Notes under the pieces: generated by a model
Told to the model about the DNA's origin: nothing
The model's input: only the letters and a program-made list of their open reading frames with translations
The model's database searches: none
Assembly (NCBI GenBank): GCA_031553765.1
Contig: JAVBKY010000009.1
Coordinates: 62,001 to 126,000, forward strand
Length of the DNA: 64,000 nt
Origin: JAITMY01 sp031553765
GTDB taxonomy: Bacteria; Bacteroidota; Bacteroidia; Bacteroidales; UBA932
Direction of reading: 5' to 3'
Part shown: positions 1-8,305 of the stretch, in pieces
How the letters are laid out: the number at the start of each line of letters is the position of its first letter
Position numbering within the stretch: the first letter of the stretch is position 1
Translations under genes and position numbers: made by a program

Positions 1-739
1 AAATAACGCGAAGAGCATTTTCCGTTTGTGCGATTACGCGGGTAAAGTTAGGAATCATAACTGCAGCCAGCGCCTCCTGTTGTTCGGCCTGCAACTTATC
101 TACCTCTGATACGTGCCCTTTCTCAAAGCGTTGAGTAATAATTTTTGTACTTTCCTTGCGGTTGCTGTATGTCTGCTCTGCTATGGCAAGGCGGGTGTCA
201 AAATCGCGCAGCTGAAAGTAGAGTGCTGCCACCTGTGCAACAAGGCTTGCTTGTAGCGCATTCATATTTTCTTGGCTGGCGAGCATTTCTGCTACTGCCG
301 ATCGCTTGCCATGTCGGAGCTTTCCCCATAGGTCAATCTCCCAATTCAACATGCCATAACCTTTGTAGACGCCACCGTTAATGGAGGCTCCCACCGCTTG
401 CGCAGATCTTCCTACATCGCTATAGCTGCCGCTGATATTGTAGCTGAGCGAGGGTAGCATACTTGCCTTGGCATTGCCCGCAATCAGGCGTGCCTCCTCT
501 ACTCGCGCGGCGGCAATTATCATATCAGGATTGTTGGCAATGGCCTTACTTATCAAGCTATCCAAAACGGGATCCTTAAACAACGCCCACCAGCTGGGTA
601 GGGCAGAGGTGTCGGATGCAATATCTGTTCTGTAGCTGTCCGGTGTAGTTGGCTTGGGTGCGTTGTACTTGGAGCCCACCATACAACCGTGCAGAGATAT
701 TAGTGCGAGGGAAATAATTAAGAGGCTTACCTTTTTCAT
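1..739 (-). CDS. Outer membrane efflux factor (OprM/TolC type), N-terminal part
   Basis: Outer membrane channel component of an RND tripartite efflux pump, cut by the window start; about 246 N-terminal residues are visible. The protein begins MKKVSLLIISLALISLHGCMV, a lipoprotein signal with the lipobox cysteine near residue 19, followed by the OprM-family features SWWALFKDP, LDSLISKAIANNPD, and WEIDLWGKLR. The start ATG overlaps the stop of the upstream pump gene (ATGA), with a GGAGGTG Shine-Dalgarno just upstream, so translation is probably coupled. It is the third gene of an adaptor-pump-channel operon. Family call is firm; substrates cannot be predicted. Confidence 0.9.
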   Translation of the reverse strand, partial: MKKVSLLIISLALISLHGCMVGSKYNAPKPTTPDSYRTDIASDTSALPSWWALFKDPVLDSLISKAIANNPDMIIAAARVEEARLIAGNAKASMLPSLSYNISGSYSDVGRSAQAVGASINGGVYKGYGMLNWEIDLWGKLRHGKRSAVAEMLASQENMNALQASLVAQVAALYFQLRDFDTRLAIAEQTYSNRKESTKIITQRFEKGHVSEVDKLQAEQQEALAAVMIPNFTRVIAQTENALRVI

Positions 740-3700
740 TGTTCACCTCCTTTTTCTGTTACGCTTTCCACGGATTCCATGCTTCCTTTTTTCTTTTTTT
801 TGCCCTCAATTAAAACGTAAAATGCCGGAATAAGAATAACGCCTATGGTGGTGGCAATAACCATGCCGCTAAACACCGTAACACCCATCACTTGACGTGC
901 TTGTGCACCTGCGCCTGATGCCAGCATCAGCGGGGTTACACCCAGTATGAAGGCCAGCGAGGTCATCAAAATGGGGCGGAAGCGCAGCTTGGCACTTTCT
1001 AAGGCAGCATCAAATGCCGACATACCTTCCTCATCGCGCTTCATCTTGGCAAACTCCACAATCAGAATGGCGTTTTTGGCATTGAGGCCAATCAGCGTTA
1101 GCAATCCAATTTGAGCGAATATGTTGTTGACGTAGCTGGTAGCAAAGAGCCCGGCAAAGAAGAGTCCGAAAAAGGCACCTAAAGCAGCCCATGGCGTACC
1201 CAGTAGCACGCTGAAGGGTAACTTCCAGTTTTCGTATAGCGCAGCCAAAATGAGAAATACAAATACCAGCGCCATGGCGAACATGGTACCGCTTTTACCG
1301 CTTGCCTCCTTCTCCTGGTAGGAGGTGTTGCTCCACTGGTAACCCATGTCGGAGGGCAACACTTCTTTGGCCACTTCCTCCAGCGCATTCAGCGCATCGG
1401 CAGAACTATAGCCCTGCGCAGCCGAACCACTCACCTCTGCGGCTCGGTATATGTTAAAGTGGTTAGTGAACGAAGGTCCCGAAGTATTGCTGACATGCGC
1501 CAAAGTACCCAGCGGAATCATTTGTCCTTTGTGGTCGCGTACGTATAGCGAGTTAATGTCTTCAGGGGTCATACGGTAGGGCGCATCAGCCTGCACATAG
1601 GTACGATACTGCCTGCCAAACAGGTTAAAGTTGTTGATAAACGCACCACCTATAAAGGTAGAAATGGTGCTGTTTACATCCTGTATTGACAAGCCTAACT
1701 TTTGCACTTTTTCTATGTCCACCTCAATTTTTTTCTGAGGAACGTTAGCACGAAACATGGTGTACGCAATGCCAATTTCCGGCCGTTTAGAGGCCGCCAA
1801 AATAAACTTTTGTGTTTGCTCTGCCAAGTACTGTGGGCTGTTGCCACCGCGGTCTTGAATCATCATTGTAAAACCGGAACCTGTACCCAAGCCCGGAATG
1901 GGCGGCGGCCCAAATGCCAGCACTGTGGCTTCGCTAATGGACTTTGACATCAAGGCGTTGGTTCTCATGATTAGCTGTGCCGCCGTTTTTTCACGCTTAG
2001 CCCAGTTCTTTAGTGAGATGAAAGCCACACTTGAGTTGGTGTTACTGGTACCGGTAATCATGTTGTAGCCGTTGATGATGGTGTAGGAATCTATCTCCTC
2101 AATGTTTGATAGAATATTACCAATGGTACGGGTTACTTCTTCTGTTCGCTGTGATGATGCTGCGTCGGGTAATTCCACGGCTATCATGTAGTAGCCCTCA
2201 TCTTCTTCAGGTAAAAATCCGCCCGGAACTTTGTATCCCAGCAGCAGCGCAACGGCTGATATAATGAGCAGCATGATGACGCTAAATACCAACTTGCGTG
2301 CGGCAAAGCCCGCCAGCTTCAAATATTTGTTGGTAAACCTATCGAATACCTCGTTAAACTTATCGAAAAAGCGCGCAAGAAGATTCTTTTTCTTAGGCTT
2401 TCCCTCTACATTTGGCTTTAGCAAAATGGCTGCCAGTGCGGGGCTAAGCGTAAGGGCGTTGAATGCCGAAAACGCTACCGATACAGCAATGGTAATAGCA
2501 AATTGTTGGTATAGGCGTCCGGTAATGCCGCCTGACATGGCAACCGGAATAAACACGGCGCACAAAATTACGGCGATGGCAATAACCGGTCCACCCACTT
2601 CCTTCATGGCCTCCTGCGTCGCTTCCTTAGGTGCCATTCCATGGTCAATTTTGTGAATAACCGCTTCCACCACCACAATAGCATCGTCCACTACCAAGCC
2701 GATGGCCAACACCATACCCAGCAGCGATAGCAGGTTGATGGAAAAGCCCAGCACGGGAAACAAGATCAGCGTACCCATAAGTGATACAGGTACGGTTAAC
2801 AAAGGAATGAGCGTGGCACGCCAGTTTTGAAGGAAAATGAATACCACCAATATTACTAGTAGAATAGCTTCAAATAGCGTATGCATAACCTCATCTACGC
2901 CGGCCGATATGGCCTCAGTAGTATCAAGCGACAACTTATACTCTAAGCCTTGTGGAAAACGCTGGCTAAGTTCCTCCATCTTTTTCTTGGCTTGCTCTGC
3001 TACATCCAGGCCGTTAGCTCCGGGAACTTGGTAAATAGCAATAGCCGAGCTGGGCATACCGTTGAGCGTGCTGCTTGTAGCGTACGATTGTAACCCTAAC
3101 TCTACGCGCGCTATATCACTTAGCCGCACAATACCGCCATTTTCATCGGATTTTATAATAATGTTGCTAAATTCTTCTTCCGATCTCAGGCGCTGCTGCA
3201 GCGATATAGTATAGCTGTTTTGCGTGCCATCTATGGCCGGACTTGCTCCAAACTTACCACCGGTTACAATGTTATTTTGCGCTTTGATAGCTTGTGCTAC
3301 ATCTGTGGTAGTGATAGCCAGCTTACTCATGCGGTCGGGCTTAAGCCACACGCGCATGGCGTACTCTGCGCTACCCATAGGGTTTACATCGCCTATGCCG
3401 TTAATGCGCTTTAGTTCGTCAACAATGTTGATGAAGGTGTAGTTGCTAATAAAGTCACCGGAAAAGCTGCTGTCGGGCGAATAAATGGAAAACATCAGCA
3501 GCGGGAACGTAAGCGATTTTTTTACGTTTACGCCAAGGTTGATAACCTCGGCAGGAAGAAAAGGGTTGGCCTGCGATACGCGATTTTGGGTAAGCATGTT
3601 GGCTTTATCCAAGTCCGTCCCTACCTCAAAAGAAACTTGTATAACAGTAGTTCCATCACTTGAGTTTACGGATTTGATGTAAAGCATATCCTCCACTCCG

Positions 3701-3909
3701 TTTACCTGCTGCTCAATGGGGGTAGCCACTGTTTGCTCCATATCCACCGCGCTCGCACCATTATACGAGGCCGTGATTTGCACCATGGGTGGTGTAATAT
3801 CGGGATATTTTGCAATAGGGGTGCTTTGTAACGATATGAAGCCCAGTATTACAATAAGTATCGAAATAACAATGGCAAATATCGGACGCTTAATAAAGAA
3901 TTCGCTCAT
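736..3909 (-). CDS. RND multidrug efflux transporter, inner membrane pump (AcrB/MexB, HAE1)
   Basis: Proton-driven inner membrane pump of a tripartite efflux system. The 1057-residue length is normal for HAE1 RND pumps. The N-terminus MSEFFIKRPIFAIVISILIV is the characteristic first transmembrane helix. The central block FLQNWRATLIPLLTVPVSL, GLVVDDAIVVVEAV (the paired aspartates of the proton relay in TM4) and the C-terminal GLNAKNAILIVEFA motif are all present. Two large periplasmic porter loops lie between TM1-2 and TM7-8. It lies 3 bp after the adaptor gene and overlaps the channel gene by 4 bp, so it is the middle gene of one operon. Drug or bile-salt export is the usual role; no specific substrate is visible. 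Confidence 0.95.
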   Translation of the reverse strand: MSEFFIKRPIFAIVISILIVILGFISLQSTPIAKYPDITPPMVQITASYNGASAVDMEQTVATPIEQQVNGVEDMLYIKSVNSSDGTTVIQVSFEVGTDLDKANMLTQNRVSQANPFLPAEVINLGVNVKKSLTFPLLMFSIYSPDSSFSGDFISNYTFINIVDELKRINGIGDVNPMGSAEYAMRVWLKPDRMSKLAITTTDVAQAIKAQNNIVTGGKFGASPAIDGTQNSYTISLQQRLRSEEEFSNIIIKSDENGGIVRLSDIARVELGLQSYATSSTLNGMPSSAIAIYQVPGANGLDVAEQAKKKMEELSQRFPQGLEYKLSLDTTEAISAGVDEVMHTLFEAILLVILVVFIFLQNWRATLIPLLTVPVSLMGTLILFPVLGFSINLLSLLGMVLAIGLVVDDAIVVVEAVIHKIDHGMAPKEATQEAMKEVGGPVIAIAVILCAVFIPVAMSGGITGRLYQQFAITIAVSVAFSAFNALTLSPALAAILLKPNVEGKPKKKNLLARFFDKFNEVFDRFTNKYLKLAGFAARKLVFSVIMLLIISAVALLLGYKVPGGFLPEEDEGYYMIAVELPDAASSQRTEEVTRTIGNILSNIEEIDSYTIINGYNMITGTSNTNSSVAFISLKNWAKREKTAAQLIMRTNALMSKSISEATVLAFGPPPIPGLGTGSGFTMMIQDRGGNSPQYLAEQTQKFILAASKRPEIGIAYTMFRANVPQKKIEVDIEKVQKLGLSIQDVNSTISTFIGGAFINNFNLFGRQYRTYVQADAPYRMTPEDINSLYVRDHKGQMIPLGTLAHVSNTSGPSFTNHFNIYRAAEVSGSAAQGYSSADALNALEEVAKEVLPSDMGYQWSNTSYQEKEASGKSGTMFAMALVFVFLILAALYENWKLPFSVLLGTPWAALGAFFGLFFAGLFATSYVNNIFAQIGLLTLIGLNAKNAILIVEFAKMKRDEEGMSAFDAALESAKLRFRPILMTSLAFILGVTPLMLASGAGAQARQVMGVTVFSGMVIATTIGVILIPAFYVLIEGKKKKKGSMESVESVTEKGGEQ

Positions 3910-3912
3910 ACC

Positions 3913-5061
3913 TTACTGTGCTGAATTAGGAGTTTCATCGTAGTTCCACTTCATATCAATGGCGTTAACTGGTGCATCTGCCTTTAGAATTGACAAGTTT
4001 CCCAGCGTAGCCACTCTTTCACCTGCGGTGAGTCCTTTTTTTATTACCCAGTTGGTACCAATACGTTCGCCCACCTCCACAATGCGCGCCTCCAGCTTAT
4101 TATCCTTATTCAATATAAATACTTGGTAGATATTTTGCATTTGGTTTACGGTAGATTGAGGCACAATGATAGCGCTATCCAACTGTCCGGTTTTTATGCT
4201 CACCTTTACGTATTGCCCGGGGCGCAGGAAGTTGTCCTTATTATCAAAAATTGCCTGAACTAGTATGGCGCCCGTGGTGGGATTAATTTCGCGGTCGATA
4301 ATGTCTAACCTGCCTGTTTCCGGATAGACGCTACCGTCGTTTAGAATAAGCGACATGGGAATATTTTCCTTCATTTTATCGCCTTTAGCCTTAATGGCAC
4401 GACGGAATTCCAGGTAGTTGTTTTCGGAAACGGCAAACTTTACACGAATTTGCTGAATTTCGGAAATGGTATTCAAGGCCTGCGATGCGCCTAGGCCGCG
4501 CGATACGTAATCACCTACGTGTAAACGTGACATGCCGATAAGCCCCGATATGGGAGCTGTAATACGCGTGTATCCCAACTCAATTTCGCAGTTTTTCAGC
4601 TGAGCTTTGGCCATTTTAACCTCCGCTTTTGCAGCCTCAAGGGTTGCAAAAGCATTATCAAGTTCACGCTTGCTGAGGGCATTCATCTCAGCCAGCGGCT
4701 TCACGCGGTCGTAATCTGCCTTCGATTTTACCAAGCGGCTATTGGCTTCTGCCAACGAGGCTTTGGCTGCGCTGATTTTAGTTTTTATGGGGAGATCGTC
4801 AATGGTGTAAAGCAATTGACCTTTAGTGATATGCGTTCCTTCTTTAAAGTGAATGCCGGTTAACCACCCGTCCACCCGCGATAAGATATCAATATCGGAA
4901 AGTCCGTAGACTTGCCCAACATAGGTTTGAAACATTGGGATTGTACGCACACCCACCTCTGTGTAGTGTACGTCACGTGACATTCTTTTGCTGCCAACTC
5001 CATTTTTGCAGGAGTATAGGCCGCACAAAAGGCATAGAGCAATAAGACCTAGGCGTTTCAT
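3913..5061 (-). CDS. RND efflux periplasmic adaptor (AcrA/MexA, membrane fusion protein)
   Basis: Periplasmic adaptor joining the pump to the outer membrane factor. The 382-residue protein has a lipoprotein signal (MKRLGLIALCLLCGLYSC, lipobox Cys at about 18), a first biotinyl-lipoyl half (VDGWLTGIHFKEGTHITKGQ), a coiled-coil hairpin of alternating Lys, Ala and Glu at about residues 90-150, the second lipoyl half (TRITAPISGLIGMSRLHVGDYV) and beta-barrel/membrane-proximal domains with LRPGQYVKVSI. It is the first gene of the efflux operon, 3 bp before the pump gene. A TACCTTTG -7 box sits about 35 bp upstream of the ATG on the minus strand. Confidence 0.93.
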   Translation of the reverse strand: MKRLGLIALCLLCGLYSCKNGVGSKRMSRDVHYTEVGVRTIPMFQTYVGQVYGLSDIDILSRVDGWLTGIHFKEGTHITKGQLLYTIDDLPIKTKISAAKASLAEANSRLVKSKADYDRVKPLAEMNALSKRELDNAFATLEAAKAEVKMAKAQLKNCEIELGYTRITAPISGLIGMSRLHVGDYVSRGLGASQALNTISEIQQIRVKFAVSENNYLEFRRAIKAKGDKMKENIPMSLILNDGSVYPETGRLDIIDREINPTTGAILVQAIFDNKDNFLRPGQYVKVSIKTGQLDSAIIVPQSTVNQMQNIYQVFILNKDNKLEARIVEVGERIGTNWVIKKGLTAGERVATLGNLSILKADAPVNAIDMKWNYDETPNSAQ

Positions 5062-5093
5062 AGTTATAAAATACTCAAGTTAGTTTTGAGGGG

Positions 5094-5101
5094 CAAAGGT
5101 A
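5094..5101 (-). promoter_or_regulatory. -7 promoter box TACCTTTG for the efflux operon
   Basis: On the minus strand the sequence reads TACCTTTG, matching the Bacteroidota sigma-70 -7 consensus TAnnTTTG, 33 bases upstream of the adaptor start codon. No good -33 TTTG is seen at the expected spacing, so the call rests on the -7 box and its position. Confidence 0.45.
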
Positions 5102-5147
5102 TAAAAAAAAAGGCAGGGAAAACGCTTATGTGGTAGAAATGAAAAAA

Positions 5148-5675
5148 TTACGAGTAAAGTACGATTCCTGCTACTCCCGCCAACAAAATCATTAGTATGG
5201 GATGCAACTTAAATCGCCATACGGCAATGAACGATACGGCGAATATGATAATACTTTTATAGTCGGAAAAGTTATCCCCGGTAAGCAGCATGAGCGCGGC
5301 TGCAGCAATAAGGCCTGATACCGCAGGGCGCAGACCAAGGAATGCTGCCGCAATATACTTGTTGTTTTTCACCTTGCTCAGCATTTTACACACGGTAAGC
5401 ATAATGATGAACGAAGGCAGCATAAGCGAAAGTGTAGCCAGCGCTGAACCCCACACGCTACCCGTAGCTGTGTAACCTATGTAAGTAGCGCTGTTGATGC
5501 TAATAGGGCCGGGAGTCATTTGCGATATAGCCACAATGTCGGTAAAATCCTGCGCCGAAATCCACTCGTGCTTTACTACTACCTCATGCTGTATGAGCGA
5601 CAGCATGGCATAGCCACCACCAAAGCCAAATAGCCCGATTTTAAAGAAGGTATAGCAGAGTTGTAGGTATAACAT
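5148..5675 (-). CDS. chrA: Chromate transporter, second CHR half (short-chain type)
   Basis: One of two adjacent single-domain CHR proteins that together form a chromate/anion transporter in the inner membrane. The sequence MLYLQLCYTFFKIGLFGFGGGYAML carries the FGGGYAM motif and MTPGPISINSATYIGY the second conserved CHR signature; five to six hydrophobic segments follow. I place the start at 5675 (MLYLQ); the reading frame stays open upstream to 5711, but that extension runs towards a palindromic repeat and adds a non-homologous polar N-terminus. Length about 175 residues fits short-chain CHR proteins. It follows its partner by about 40 bp and a palindrome. True substrate may be chromate, sulfate or another anion. 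Confidence 0.85.
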   Translation of the reverse strand: MLYLQLCYTFFKIGLFGFGGGYAMLSLIQHEVVVKHEWISAQDFTDIVAISQMTPGPISINSATYIGYTATGSVWGSALATLSLMLPSFIIMLTVCKMLSKVKNNKYIAAAFLGLRPAVSGLIAAAALMLLTGDNFSDYKSIIIFAVSFIAVWRFKLHPILMILLAGVAGIVLYS

Positions 5676-5693
5676 GTTAATCTTATTGGATGA

Positions 5694-5725
5694 ACCCCAA
5701 TAGGGTCTCAAAACCCTGTTAGGGT
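5694..5725. repeat. Dispersed palindrome, ACCCTAACAGGG family
   Basis: Inverted repeat ACCCCAATAGGGT / ACCCTGTTAGGGT with a six-base loop. It is one of six related copies in the window (others near 10015, 27018, 35033, 50190, 56881). The stop codon of the neighbouring CHR gene (TAA at 5721-5719) lies inside the right arm. Confidence 0.85.
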
Positions 5726-6276
5726 CTTTTACTATCTTTTTTCTCCTTAAAACAAAGTTGGTAAATCAAACCACCCGCAGCCGCAGCCGCTACTATGTAC
5801 ACGGGCGAAACATGCACCAACCATATTAGCAGTGCCACGCTAATGGGAATAATAATTGTTTTGTACGTAACACCTGCTACCCTGGCTGTAGTAATAGCAG
5901 GCACAGCAATCAGCGCTACCACGGCAGGACGTATGCCCATAAATACCCGCTCCACTATGGGGTTATCCTTAAATCCGGTGAAGAAGATAGCAATAAGCAG
6001 AATGATAACAAATGAGGGCAGGGCGGCACCCAAAGTGGTAACTACGCAACCTTTTACTCCGCGAATTTTGTAGCCCACAAATACTGCCATATTAATAGCC
6101 ACCACGCCCGGCATGGCCTGCGTAATAGCCAGCAGGTCCAAAAAGTCCTTTTTGTCCATCCATCCCTTACGGTCCACCACCTCCTTTTCCACCAACGGAA
6201 TCATGGCGTATCCACCACCCAAGGTGAACATCCCAATTTTGAGAAAGGCAAAAAATATATCCCAGTATAGCTTCAT
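5719..6276 (-). CDS. chrA: Chromate transporter, first CHR half (short-chain type)
   Basis: Partner of the downstream CHR protein. The 185-residue product starts MKLYWDIFFAFLKIGMFTLGGGYAMIPL, with the CHR glycine-rich motif, followed by QAMPGVVAINMAVFVGY and hydrophobic helices to the C-terminus. I chose the ATG at 6276; longer starts up to 6351 add a sequence encoded by an adjacent repeat (GTTACTTTGG family). The last residues RP and the stop codon are encoded by a palindromic repeat copy, so the natural C-terminus may have been altered. It is the first gene of the two-gene transporter unit. Confidence 0.85.
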   Translation of the reverse strand: MKLYWDIFFAFLKIGMFTLGGGYAMIPLVEKEVVDRKGWMDKKDFLDLLAITQAMPGVVAINMAVFVGYKIRGVKGCVVTTLGAALPSFVIILLIAIFFTGFKDNPIVERVFMGIRPAVVALIAVPAITTARVAGVTYKTIIIPISVALLIWLVHVSPVYIVAAAAAGGLIYQLCFKEKKDSKRP

Positions 6277-6315
6277 AAGCGTGATATTGCAGGTATAAAG
6301 GTAGTTTATTTTTAC

Positions 6316-6341
6316 GTTACTTTGGCTTGACCCAAAGTAAC
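6316..6341. repeat. Palindrome GTTACTTTGGCTTGACCCAAAGTAAC (copy 1)
   Basis: Inverted repeat GTTACTTTGG / CCAAAGTAAC around a short loop. A second copy in reverse orientation lies at 24220-24245. The following sequence to about 6480 is unusually GC-rich and contains further short inverted pieces, so the repeat may be longer than the palindrome. The interval 6277-6664 holds only this repeat, a candidate operator and the araA promoter. Confidence 0.75.
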
Positions 6342-6489
6342 CAAAGGTCAAGACCGGACGAAACTTCTGCCCGCCGCGCGCAAAACTGTATTTCGCGTCT
6401 CATACGACGCTCATCGTTTTGCTACGCTCTTGCCCACACCGGCGCGCCCATCCGGTCAGGCCGGCGCATATTTGCACTATTCGTGCAAC

Positions 6490-6512
6490 CTTATTGTACC
6501 TTTTACAATAAG
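6490..6512. promoter_or_regulatory. Candidate operator CTTATTGTA-N5-TACAATAAG, site 1 (araA)
   Basis: Perfect 9-bp inverted repeat with a 5-bp spacer, centred 164 bp before the araA start. The same palindrome occurs upstream of the GH140 gene (25094-25115, one mismatch) and upstream of a URO-D gene (57014-57036, perfect). Conserved arms with unrelated spacers are what a dimeric transcription factor site looks like. In Bacteroidota the arabinose regulator is AraR, a Nudix-related repressor; assigning this site to AraR is an inference. Confidence 0.7.
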
Positions 6513-6595
6513 ATTTAACCATTTAATGATAAATACGTTATAAAATTAAAATAAGCTTTTGTACTTTCGGTGCAAGTTCATATCAAAAAATGTAA

Positions 6596-6603
6596 TATCT
6601 TTG
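6596..6603 (+). promoter_or_regulatory. -7 promoter box TATCTTTG for araA
   Basis: Exact match to TAnnTTTG, 61 bp before the araA ATG and about 84 bp after the candidate operator. No clear -33 TTTG at the preferred spacing, consistent with a regulated promoter. Confidence 0.5.
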
Positions 6604-6664
6604 AAAGATAGCCCGACCTCTATAAAATTTATTCATAAATTATAATTCAAAACAGTAAATTATC

Positions 6665-8173
6665 ATGGTAAACTTTGACTTCAACAACTACGAAATCTGG
6701 TTTGTAACCGGAGCTCAACTTTTGTACGGTGGCGATGCCGTAAAGCACGTAGATGCTCACTCCAACGAAATGGTGAAGGGGCTTAATGATTCGGGAAATC
6801 TGCCCGTAAAGGTTGTTTACAAGGGCACTGTTAACTCATCGAGCGAAGTTACAGCTACGATGAAAGCCGCCAACAACGACAGCAAATGTATCGGCGTCAT
6901 GACCTGGATGCACACCTTCTCTCCTGCCAAAATGTGGATTCACGGTTTGCAAGAGCTGAAGAAGCCGCTACTGCACCTTCATACACAGTTCAACAAGGAA
7001 ATTCCTTGGGACACCATGGATATGGACTTCATGAACCTGAACCAATCAGCGCACGGCGACCGCGAATTCGGACACATTGTTTCGCGTATGCGTAAGGCTT
7101 GCAAGGTGGTTGTAGGATATTGGAAGGATGCGAAGACGCAACAAAAAATTGCCGTTTGGCAACGTGTTTGCGCGGGCTGGGCTGATGCGCAAGATATGCT
7201 GCTTATCCGCTTGGGCGACCAAATGAACAATGTTGCCGTTACCGACGGCGACAAGGTGGAGGCGGAAATGCGTTTAGGTTACCACGTAGATTTCTGCAAT
7301 ATTGCCAAGGTACGCGACTACCAAAACGATGTAACCAATGCTCAAATTAAAGAGCTGGTTGAAACCTACAAAAAAGAGTACGATTGCAGCGCCATTAAGG
7401 ATGGCTCGTTTGAATATGAGCAAGTCTTGAAGGCGGCTCGCATTGAGATTGCTCTTCGTCGCTTGCTGACGGAAACCGGAGCAAAAGCATTCACTACACA
7501 CTTTGACAACTTGGACGGTATCGACCAGCTACCCGGCTTGGCTAGCCAACGCCTGATGGCCGAAGGTTACGGCTTTGGTGCCGAAGGCGATTGGAAAACC
7601 GCTGCTCTTTGCCGCACTATGTATGTTATGGGACAAGGTTTGCCTAAGGGCTGCTCGTTCTTGGAGGATTACACTATCAATTTCGATGGTGAAAATAGCG
7701 CCCTTCTTCAGTCGCACATGCTGGAAGTTTCCCCCATGATTGCGGAGCACAAGCCTAAATTGGAAGTACACAAGCTGGGTATTGGTGGCAAAAATGCTCC
7801 CGCTCGCTTGGTATTTACCTCAAAGGTAGGTGAGGGCGTAGCCTCAACCGTAGTGGATATGGGCAACCGTTTCCGTATGATAGTTAACAAGGTGGATTGT
7901 ATCAAGAGCAAACCGCTTCCAAAGCTTCCCGTAGCTTCGGCATTGTGGATTCCACGTCCCAGCTTTGAAGTAGGCGCAGGCGCTTGGATTATAGCTGGCG
8001 GAACTCACCACTCAGCATTCTCATACGATTTGACAGTTGAATACTGGCAAGATTATGCAGAAATTGCAGGGATTGAAATGCTGGTGATTGATGAAAATAC
8101 AACCATCGACAGCTTCAAGAGAGACATCCGTATTAACGAGGTGTACTACATGCTGAGCAAAGCGTTGAAGTAA
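6665..8173 (+). CDS. araA: L-arabinose isomerase
   Basis: Cytoplasmic isomerase converting L-arabinose to L-ribulose, first step of arabinose catabolism. The 502-residue length is standard. Family features include the N-terminal YEIWFVTGAQLLYGG, MTWMHTFSPAKMWI, the metal-site region with FTTHFDNL and EGYGFGAEGDWKTAALCR (catalytic Glu), and the C-terminal GGTHHSAFSYDL carrying the last metal-binding histidines. It is followed 132 bp later by ribulokinase on the same strand. A palindromic candidate operator and a TATCTTTG promoter lie upstream. No epimerase gene is seen nearby in this window. Confidence 0.97.
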   Translation: MVNFDFNNYEIWFVTGAQLLYGGDAVKHVDAHSNEMVKGLNDSGNLPVKVVYKGTVNSSSEVTATMKAANNDSKCIGVMTWMHTFSPAKMWIHGLQELKKPLLHLHTQFNKEIPWDTMDMDFMNLNQSAHGDREFGHIVSRMRKACKVVVGYWKDAKTQQKIAVWQRVCAGWADAQDMLLIRLGDQMNNVAVTDGDKVEAEMRLGYHVDFCNIAKVRDYQNDVTNAQIKELVETYKKEYDCSAIKDGSFEYEQVLKAARIEIALRRLLTETGAKAFTTHFDNLDGIDQLPGLASQRLMAEGYGFGAEGDWKTAALCRTMYVMGQGLPKGCSFLEDYTINFDGENSALLQSHMLEVSPMIAEHKPKLEVHKLGIGGKNAPARLVFTSKVGEGVASTVVDMGNRFRMIVNKVDCIKSKPLPKLPVASALWIPRPSFEVGAGAWIIAGGTHHSAFSYDLTVEYWQDYAEIAGIEMLVIDENTTIDSFKRDIRINEVYYMLSKALK

Positions 8174-8182
8174 TTTTAAAAG

Positions 8183-8279
8183 GAACAAAAGAAAAATAGA
8201 ACAAAAGAACAATAGAATGAAAAAACATTTGGCACTTGCGCCTTGTGAAATATTCTCTTTTTCTGTTTTTCTTTTGTTC
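8183..8279. repeat. Long inverted repeat between araA and araB
   Basis: GAACAAAAGAAAAATAGAA (8183-8201) is repeated inverted at 8261-8279 with one mismatch, giving a possible stem with a loop of about 60 bases. The arms are purine/pyrimidine-rich; flanking sequence (AAAGGA / TCCTTTAATTTT) extends the similarity. It could stabilise or divide the araAB message, or be another dispersed element. Confidence 0.6.
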
Positions 8280-8305
8280 TCTTTTTCCTTTAATTTTAGA
8301 AAAAA